Shown here: positions 1-4,984 of the stretch, piece after piece
How the letters are laid out: each line of letters starts with the position of its first letter
How positions within the stretch are numbered: the first letter of the stretch is position 1
NCBI GenBank assembly: GCA_021826485.1
Contig: JAKAZX010000279.1
Location: 1-5,634, forward strand
Reading direction: 5' to 3'
From: Pseudomonadota bacterium
Lineage (GTDB): Bacteria > Pseudomonadota > Alphaproteobacteria > Acetobacterales > Acetobacteraceae
DNA: 5,634 nt
Made by a program: the position numbers and the translations under genes
Notes under the pieces: model-generated
Told to the model about the DNA's origin: nothing
Database searches by the model: none
Seen by the model: only the letters and a program-made list of their open reading frames with translations

Positions 1-27
1 GGCGCCGGGTAGCAGAGCCGCGACTTC
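1..27 (+). other. Upstream epimerase codons interrupted by an in-frame TAG (10-12)
   Basis: Read in the epimerase frame, these bases give Gly-Ala-Gly-stop-Gln-Ser-Arg-Asp-Phe, running directly into Val-His-Ile-Asp-Asp. In extended SDR epimerases this is one conserved block (G-x-G-x-Q-x-R-D-F-V/I-H-V/I-D-D), so the TAG lies inside the domain and not at a gene start. One base change (CAG, AAG or GAG to TAG) would explain it. It may be a pseudogenising mutation, a sequence error near a contig end, or a suppressed amber codon. The window cannot decide between these. Confidence 0.75.
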
Positions 28-345
28 GTGCACATCGACGACGCCGTCGAGGCCTGCACGCGCGTTTGCCGCCGCATCGGCGACGGCTCGGCGGTGAATA
101 TCGGCAGCGGCCGGCCGGTCACGTTCCTCGAACTGGCGCGGCTGATGGTGCAGGTGGAAGGCTACGAGGCGACCGTGAAGGGCCGCACCGACCGGCCGGT
201 CGGCGTCAGCGCGCGCTTCGCCAATATCGACCGGATGCGCGCGGTGCTGGACTGGACGCCGTCGATCGGGCTGGAGGCGGGCATCGCCCGTGGGCTGGAC
301 TTCGCCCGCCGGCGCCTGGCGGCTGGCGTGCAGCCCGAGGAGTAA
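28..345 (+). CDS. NAD-dependent epimerase/dehydratase (extended SDR), C-terminal fragment
   Basis: This is the C-terminal part of a nucleotide-sugar epimerase or dehydratase, a cytoplasmic enzyme that modifies the sugar of a UDP-, GDP- or dTDP-sugar before transfer. The visible 105 residues begin at the conserved VHIDDAVEA segment. NIGSG follows at residues 24-28, the loop near the nucleotide-sugar site. The typical C-terminal signature is at about 66-90 (ANIDRMRAVLDWTP, then GLEAGIARGL). The N-terminal Rossmann GxxGxxG and the YxxxK catalytic pair would lie upstream of the window. GTG at 28 is the first possible start after the in-frame TAG at 10-12, but nothing resembling a Shine-Dalgarno site supports it. 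A protein starting there would lack NAD binding and catalysis, so the real gene almost certainly begins further left. It converges on the glycosyltransferase operon. The exact sugar specificity (for example UDP-glucose 4-epimerase or GDP-mannose 4,6-dehydratase) is unknown. Confidence 0.85.
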   Translation: MHIDDAVEACTRVCRRIGDGSAVNIGSGRPVTFLELARLMVQVEGYEATVKGRTDRPVGVSARFANIDRMRAVLDWTPSIGLEAGIARGLDFARRRLAAGVQPEE

Positions 346-359
346 CGGCGGCAAACGGC

Positions 360-385
360 CCCGCGGCCTGCGCGAAGGCCGCGGG
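360..385. terminator. Perfect GC hairpin between convergent genes, candidate bidirectional terminator
   Basis: Arms CCCGCGGCCT (360-369) and AGGCCGCGGG (376-385) are exact reverse complements around the 6-nt loop GCGCGA. The hairpin begins 15 nt after the epimerase stop. On the other strand it begins 21 nt after the stop of the 83-aa gene, so it sits where two convergent transcripts should end. Neither strand has a clear U-run after the stem, so it is not a textbook intrinsic terminator. It could act as a 3'-end stabilising structure or with Rho. Confidence 0.5.
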
Positions 386-405
386 TAGCACCGCCCCGAC
401 GCGCG

Positions 406-657
406 TCAGGACCGCATTCGCGACCGGACCCTGATCAGCACGGCGCGCAGCAGCCGCAGCGCCGGATGCAGGGGCTTGATCCGCAGCGCGATCCGCTTGA
501 GCCGCTGCAACGACGGGCGGGTCAGCAGCGGCTTGCTGACCGGGCCGGATGGCGGCTCGCTGTCCAGCAGCGCGCCGAGCGCCGGGTCGCGCGCGCGGAT
601 CGCTTGCATTCCGGTGGCGACGAGCTGGCGCAACTCCTCGCGCGGGTCGTCAACCAT
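406..657 (-). CDS. Small basic hypothetical protein, last gene of the glycosyltransferase operon
   Basis: I do not recognise this 83-aa protein. The start is ATG at 657-655. A good Shine-Dalgarno, GGGGAG (671-666), lies 8 nt upstream, and the ATG overlaps the stop of the preceding gene in ATGGTTGA, which suggests translational coupling. Its charge is split. Residues 1-35 are mixed and rather acidic (D3, D4, E7, E8, D24, D33, E35). Residues 46-83 hold about a dozen Arg/Lys and no acidic residue, in a helix-like, leucine-rich run (LQRLKRIALRI, then LRLLRAVLIRVRSRMR). There is no signal peptide, and no hydrophobic stretch is long enough for a confident transmembrane span. An amphipathic, membrane-touching helix or a docking peptide for the GTs is possible but inferred. 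It could also be the remnant of a larger protein. A longer in-frame reading from 816 runs through the upstream GT gene and is less likely. Confidence 0.7.
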   Translation of the reverse strand: MVDDPREELRQLVATGMQAIRARDPALGALLDSEPPSGPVSKPLLTRPSLQRLKRIALRIKPLHPALRLLRAVLIRVRSRMRS

Positions 658-3028
658 CGCGCCGGCTCCCCGCAAGCCGCGCCAGATGCCCGGACATCGC
701 ATCGGCATACTCACGCCATGTCGCGATGGGTCGGCTCTGTGCTTCCTGCCGCAAGCGGCGGGCGAGATCGCGATCGCTCGCCAGACGCTCGATCCCGTCC
801 GCGATCGCCCCCGCATCCGTCATGTCCACCGGCAGGCAGCCGCCGGGTGTCGCCAGTTCCAGCATCACGCCGGCATTGTGGGTGAGGCATGGCCGGCCCA
901 TCCAGAGGCTTTCCAGGATCGGCAGCCCGAATCCTTCCACCAGCGAGGCATAGACGCTGAAATCGGCGGCATCGAACTCGGCGGCCAGTTGCTCGTCGGT
1001 GGTGATCCCCCGCCATTCGATGCGGCTTTCCCGCCGGATCGCCTGCTCCACCTCGGCGGCGATCTCCGGGCTGCCGGCATAGCGGTTGCCGACCAGGATC
1101 AGGCGGATCGGCAGATCCGGCCGGCGCGCGAGCAACAGGCGAAACCCTTCGAGCAGCCGGAGATGGTTCTTCCGGGGCTCCAGGGTGGAGACGCACAGCA
1201 CGCGGATCTCCCGCCCCGCCACATCCGCCGGCGCGTCGTGCCGGCGTGGCTGCGTGCCGAACTGGCCGGGCAGCCACAGCACGTCGTGCGATGGCGGCAT
1301 GCCCAGGCCGGCGGCCTCGGCATGGGCGCGGTACGCGCGCTCGGTGTCGAACGAGTTGCTCCAGATCGCATCGACATCGGCCAGCGCCCGCAGATAGCCG
1401 GGAAACGCCCGCACGACCTGCGCGTCGCAGAATTCGCGGTGGAAATGGGGGATGAGGTCGTGCAGCAGCGCCGCCGTCCGGCAGCCGTGGCGGCGCGCCC
1501 AGGCGATGCGGGCGGCGGCCTGGTCGTCCAGGATCACTTCCGGCAGGAACAGCACCGGCGGCGCGGGGCGGCCGGGGGTCATCGCCGCGATCAGCCGCTC
1601 CGGGGTCATCGCCGCGCGCGACCATTCCGCGAGCAGGCCAAGCCCGTCGGTCGGGCCACCGAAGCGTTCCAGAAAGCCCCGTCTGGTGGCGTCGAGAAAG
1701 GCATAGGTTTGCGCCGCGCCGTCCCACGAGACGGGCACGAGTTCGACCTCGGCGCCCGCCTGCAATTCGGCGCACAGCCGGCGCACCACCCGGATGACGC
1801 CGGGATTGGCCGGGTCCTGGGCGGCGTTGGTCACGTCCACCAGCACGATCCGCCGCGATTTCGTGGGCGCGGCCCCCGGCCCCGGCGGCGTCTGCGCCAG
1901 CGCCACGATCTCCGCTTCCCAGGCGTCCAGGGTGATGTCCCAGCGCTGGCGCCGGCGGAAAGCGGCAAAGCGGGGGGCGAGATCGAGCGGCGTCTCGGAG
2001 CGCAAGATGGCGACGGCCTTGCCCGCCATTTCCGTCGGATCGCCGCACAGCAGCCACGGGTCGGCCGCGACCTCGGGGTGGGCGGCGAGATTGAACGCCA
2101 GGACAGGGCGGTCGAGCCACTGCATCTCGGCGATCGGCAGGTTGTAGCCCTCCCACAGGGAGGGGCTGAGGCCGAGATGGCTGCGCTGCATGATCTCCCC
2201 CAGCGTCTGATCGTCGGGGGTGCCGAGCAGGATGACGCTGGCGCGCAGATCGGCCGGAATGGCGCAATCCTCGCCGGCGTCGAGCAGCAGCAGCCGTGCC
2301 TGCGGAACCTGCCGGCGGACGTCCCTCAGAACGCGGTACAGCGCCCTGGAGTTCTTGTAGCCCTGGGCCTCGAAGCGGCCGAGCGAGAGCACCAGGCGGG
2401 CGCCGTCCGCGATCTGCGCATCGAGGCTGGCGAGCAGCGCCTGCCCCTCCGGCTCGCCGCGCGGCCGGCCGAACAGCCCGAGCGCCATGTGGTCGCCGCC
2501 GAGCAGGACGGTGCGCACGCCCTGGCCGCCGCCGCGATCCGGCTCGGTCTGGCTGAAGCGGATGAAGCTGCTGATCGGCAGCACGCGGTCGATCGCGGGC
2601 AGGCTCAGGGCGCGGATGCGGCGCAATTCGCGCTGCATGGACAGCAGCGGCTCGGGCAGCGCGTCCTGCGCGACCGCGCCGGCGTCGATGAAGACGCTCC
2701 GGCTGCCCCGCTCGCCGGCGCGGGCCGCCGCGCCGAAGAACGGCCAGCCGCCGATCACCGCCACATCCGGCCGCCGCGCCTGCCACAGCCCCGTCAGCGC
2801 CGCGTCGGCCGCCGCTTCGGTCTGCCCCATGTCCAGCCCGGCGGGCAGCTCGATGATGGCGATATCGGGCGAAATCGCCTCCAGCATCGGGCGGTCGCAG
2901 CGCAGGCAGACGAAGCGGACGACATGGCCCCCTGCCACCAACCGGCGCGCCAGCAGCACCAGCAGCCGATCGACGCCGAAGCGCGGCAGCAGGCGCTCGT
3001 TGCAAATATCGATATGGATTGGTCGCAT
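650..3028 (-). CDS. Tandem two-module GT-B glycosyltransferase (GT4-like), 792 aa
   Basis: This protein carries two complete GT-B glycosyltransferase modules in one chain and is probably cytoplasmic or membrane-associated. Module 1 spans about residues 1-375. Its acceptor half starts with HIDICNERLLPRFGVDRLL, the donor half begins near LVLSLGRFE (212-220), and the GT4 motif EX7E is E293-E301 in EGYNLPIAE. Module 2 spans about 392-785. It has a VDVTNA...NPGVIRVVRRL start (397-418), LCVSTLEPRKNH (611-622) with the usual basic residues, and a second EX7E at E698-E706 in EGFGLPILE. Two intact motifs suggest two transfer reactions, as in known dual-domain polysaccharide GTs. No transmembrane segment is evident. 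ATG at 3028 is 15 nt after the stop of the upstream GT and in the same frame, with no clear Shine-Dalgarno, so it is probably translated by re-initiation. The 3' end overlaps the 83-aa gene. Sugar donors and linkages are unknown. Confidence 0.92.
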   Translation of the reverse strand: MRPIHIDICNERLLPRFGVDRLLVLLARRLVAGGHVVRFVCLRCDRPMLEAISPDIAIIELPAGLDMGQTEAAADAALTGLWQARRPDVAVIGGWPFFGAAARAGERGSRSVFIDAGAVAQDALPEPLLSMQRELRRIRALSLPAIDRVLPISSFIRFSQTEPDRGGGQGVRTVLLGGDHMALGLFGRPRGEPEGQALLASLDAQIADGARLVLSLGRFEAQGYKNSRALYRVLRDVRRQVPQARLLLLDAGEDCAIPADLRASVILLGTPDDQTLGEIMQRSHLGLSPSLWEGYNLPIAEMQWLDRPVLAFNLAAHPEVAADPWLLCGDPTEMAGKAVAILRSETPLDLAPRFAAFRRRQRWDITLDAWEAEIVALAQTPPGPGAAPTKSRRIVLVDVTNAAQDPANPGVIRVVRRLCAELQAGAEVELVPVSWDGAAQTYAFLDATRRGFLERFGGPTDGLGLLAEWSRAAMTPERLIAAMTPGRPAPPVLFLPEVILDDQAAARIAWARRHGCRTAALLHDLIPHFHREFCDAQVVRAFPGYLRALADVDAIWSNSFDTERAYRAHAEAAGLGMPPSHDVLWLPGQFGTQPRRHDAPADVAGREIRVLCVSTLEPRKNHLRLLEGFRLLLARRPDLPIRLILVGNRYAGSPEIAAEVEQAIRRESRIEWRGITTDEQLAAEFDAADFSVYASLVEGFGLPILESLWMGRPCLTHNAGVMLELATPGGCLPVDMTDAGAIADGIERLASDRDLARRLRQEAQSRPIATWREYADAMSGHLARLAGSRRDG

Positions 3029-3043
3029 GCGTATCGCTGGCGC

Positions 3044-4762
3044 TCAGGCGGCTTGTTCGGCGCGAAGATCGAAGGCCCCGCGCGGCGCCATCGCGACCGC
3101 GGCATCGGCGGCGGCCACGGCGCGGGCGGCGAATTCCCGCCGCAGATCGGGCATGGCCAGCAGGGCGCCGAGCGCGGCCAGGGCTTCGAGGTAGGTGCGA
3201 TACAGAACGACCCCGCCATAGTGACGCGCGAGGCCCTCGGCCCAGTCGGTATGCGGCGCGAGGACCGGGATGCCGCGTTTCAGGGCCTGGGCGAACAGTG
3301 CCTCGTGCGCGTGCCGGTCCCACAGCCAGAGCAGGCGCGCATCCGCCCACGCCTCGGCGCCGCACCAGTCGTGCCAGAGCAGCCGGGGGATGGGCCCGGG
3401 CAGGAGATTGGCGTGCAGCGCGCGCACGAGGGCTTCGGCTTGCGGGGGCAGCGAGGCCGCGCCGCACACGACGACCATGGCGGCATCGCCCGCCGACGCG
3501 GCGGGGGCGGGTTCGTCCAGCAGATCCTCCAGCCGGGAAATCGTCCGGCTCTCGTCGAACAGATCCCTGCGGCTGCGATTGTAGTCGCCATGCGCGGCGG
3601 CAAGCGAAGGGGCGTGGATATAGCGCAGCATGGCCTCGGCCAGCGCATCCGGATCGCCCGGGGCGATCAGGTATCCGCCCCGGCCGTGTTCGACCAGCGC
3701 CGCGCTGCCGCCCAGATCGGTGGCGATCTGCGCGGTGCCCGATGCGACGGCCTCCAGCAGCGACACCGGTTCGTTCTCGGGCCACACCGAGGGCAGCACG
3801 ATGACATCGGTATCGGCGAGCAGTGCCAGAAACTCCTGCCGGGGCAGGCGCCCCGTCAGCCGCACGCGCCCCTCCAGCCCGGGCTGGGCGGCCAGTTTCT
3901 CGGCCGCCGGGCGCAGATGCCCCTCGCCCGCGATGGTCAGATGCCAGCGCCCGGCGGCGCGAGGCTCCGCGGCAAGGCGCCGGGCCGCCTCCAGCAGCAC
4001 GGGAATGCCTTTGTGCTCCCCCAGATAGGCCGAGCAGACGAAGCGCACCGCCCCGTCCGGCGCCGGCCGCTTGGCGGCGGCGGGGACCGCGCCGAGGTCG
4101 ATCCCGTTGGACAGCGCCATCAGCCGGTCCGGGGCAAACCCGGCGTCGCGATACGATTGCGCGAGATAGCGGCTGGGCGAGATCAGCCGGTCGGCGTGGC
4201 CCAGGCACCATGCCACATAGTCCCGGCGCAGCCGCATGGGCAGCACGGCCCCCGCCGGGTCCACGATCGTCGCCTGACAGTCGGCACAGCGTTCGTGGTC
4301 GGCGCAGATCCGTCCGTCCGTCCGCAGGCGCGTGGCCCGGAAACAGTGCCCCCAGTGATCGTGCAGCGTGACCAGGCAACGGGCGCCGGCCCGCCTGGCG
4401 GCCAGGATCATGTCGGCGCCCAGGCCGTTGAGGTTGTGAAACAGCACCGCATCGAGATCGTGCGCGGCGATCAGGCCGGCCACCCGGCGGGCCGCCACCG
4501 GCCAGTGAAAATTCAGCCCGGCGTCGAAGGAGCGCATCACCAGCCGATAGACCGGCAGGCCGTCATGCACATCGTAGCCAAGGCTGCCGGCGGGGTTCGC
4601 CTCGGACGCGCCGGTGGTGCCGGCCAGCACCACCACATGATGCCCACGCGCCGCCAGCGCCCGTGCCTGGCGATGCGCGACAAGCTCCGCGCCACCAACC
4701 GTTTGCGGTGGAAAGAAATTGCTGACGACCAGGACGCGATGAGGTGTCTCGGGCCTGGTCAC
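3044..4762 (-). CDS. GT4-family glycosyltransferase with extra C-terminal domain, 572 aa
   Basis: This is a retaining-type GT-B glycosyltransferase, expected to act at the cytoplasmic face of the inner membrane on a lipid-linked or growing glycan. The N-terminal half opens with VLVVSNFFPPQTVGGAE, the acceptor-domain start typical of GT4 (GGAE at 23-26). HDHWGHC (134-140) and a cysteine group (C140, C153, C159, C162) follow. LSNGID (217-222) marks the inter-domain region. In the donor half, YLGEHKG (246-252) and the EX7E motif E329-E337 (ENEPVSLLE) are intact. The normal fold should end near residue 415. About 145 further residues (428-572) look like a degenerate second donor half. The start is GTG at 4762-4760: no ATG or TTG precedes it in frame, and MTRPETPHRVLVVSNFFPP is a normal start for the family. 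The Shine-Dalgarno is poor (GGTGG only 3 nt upstream). It is the first gene of the operon. Confidence 0.93.
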   Translation of the reverse strand: MTRPETPHRVLVVSNFFPPQTVGGAELVAHRQARALAARGHHVVVLAGTTGASEANPAGSLGYDVHDGLPVYRLVMRSFDAGLNFHWPVAARRVAGLIAAHDLDAVLFHNLNGLGADMILAARRAGARCLVTLHDHWGHCFRATRLRTDGRICADHERCADCQATIVDPAGAVLPMRLRRDYVAWCLGHADRLISPSRYLAQSYRDAGFAPDRLMALSNGIDLGAVPAAAKRPAPDGAVRFVCSAYLGEHKGIPVLLEAARRLAAEPRAAGRWHLTIAGEGHLRPAAEKLAAQPGLEGRVRLTGRLPRQEFLALLADTDVIVLPSVWPENEPVSLLEAVASGTAQIATDLGGSAALVEHGRGGYLIAPGDPDALAEAMLRYIHAPSLAAAHGDYNRSRRDLFDESRTISRLEDLLDEPAPAASAGDAAMVVVCGAASLPPQAEALVRALHANLLPGPIPRLLWHDWCGAEAWADARLLWLWDRHAHEALFAQALKRGIPVLAPHTDWAEGLARHYGGVVLYRTYLEALAALGALLAMPDLRREFAARAVAAADAAVAMAPRGAFDLRAEQAA

Positions 4763-4825
4763 GCACCACCGAAGAATTCGTTGAACCGGATTTGCGCGTG
4801 CGGCAGATCGTTCGCGCGATTGGGC

Positions 4826-4846
4826 GACCGCATCTATCTGGCGGTC
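4826..4846. repeat. Inverted repeat over the candidate -10, possible operator
   Basis: GACCGC (4826-4831) and GCGGTC (4841-4846) are exact reverse complements separated by 9 nt (a 21-bp dyad). The dyad overlaps the putative -10 of the minus-strand operon, a usual place for a repressor. Six-base arms are short in GC-rich DNA and may be chance. Confidence 0.25.
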
Positions 4847-4859
4847 TGTTGTCCGTCAA
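4831..4859 (-). promoter_or_regulatory. Candidate sigma70-type promoter for the minus-strand operon
   Basis: On the minus strand TTGACG (4859-4854, 5 of 6 to consensus) is followed by a 17-nt spacer and TAGATG (4836-4831, only 3 of 6). Transcription would start near 4824 and leave a leader of about 60 nt before the GTG at 4762. The -35 match and spacer are good. The -10 is weak, which would fit an activated or low-level promoter. Confidence 0.35.
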
Positions 4860-4923
4860 GCCAAGCGTAAGCCATGCGCGGCCGGTGTTTTTTGCTGTCC
4901 TGCCTGTCACCCGCCGGCAATGC

Positions 4924-4951
4924 TTGCCAATGCCAGCCGGGGCGATAACGT
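4924..4951 (+). promoter_or_regulatory. Weak candidate promoter for the GT2 gene
   Basis: TTGCCA (4924-4929), a 16-nt spacer and TAACGT (4946-4951) form the best sigma70-like arrangement I see on the plus strand. The -10 matches only 3 of 6 bases. It would start transcription close to 4958, about 27 nt before the TTG start. The -35 shares bases with the small hairpin at 4916-4928. Confidence 0.2.
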
Positions 4952-4984
4952 CGTTGCACAGATTCATGAGCCGGTTGCCGCGCA

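Larger units (their letters stand above)
4763..4984. promoter_or_regulatory. Divergent intergenic control region
   Basis: These 222 bases lie between the starts of the minus-strand glycosyltransferase operon and the plus-strand GT2 gene, so they should carry promoters in both directions. They are visibly less GC-rich than the GT4 genes. They hold a sigma70-like promoter on the minus strand (4831-4859), a 6-bp dyad around its -10 (4826-4846), a small GGCAA-TGC-TTGCC hairpin (4916-4928) and an isolated T6 run (4888-4893). I see no coding potential, tRNA or riboswitch fold here. Confidence 0.6.

Noticed and set aside
658..816. N-terminal extension of the small basic protein to an in-frame start at 816
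   Set aside because: This stretch overlaps the well-conserved C-terminus of the 792-aa GT, while ATG at 657 has a good Shine-Dalgarno and a stop/start overlap.
711..4379. A 1,222-residue minus-strand ORF
   Set aside because: It lies in another frame over the two GT genes, with low-complexity Arg/Ala/Gly/Pro composition typical of GC-rich shadow frames.
476..4870. A 1,464-residue plus-strand protein
   Set aside because: It is the exact codon complement of two well-supported minus-strand glycosyltransferases, is Gln/Arg/Ala/Gly-rich without any domain motif, and starts and ends arbitrarily. It is kept only as a codon-use observation.
4888..4893. T6 run as an intrinsic terminator
   Set aside because: No convincing stem directly precedes it and no plus-strand gene ends upstream of it.
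4916..4928. GGCAA-TGC-TTGCC mini-hairpin as an operator or attenuator
   Set aside because: A 5-bp stem with a 3-nt loop is too short to separate from chance. There is no accompanying leader peptide or anti-terminator arrangement.
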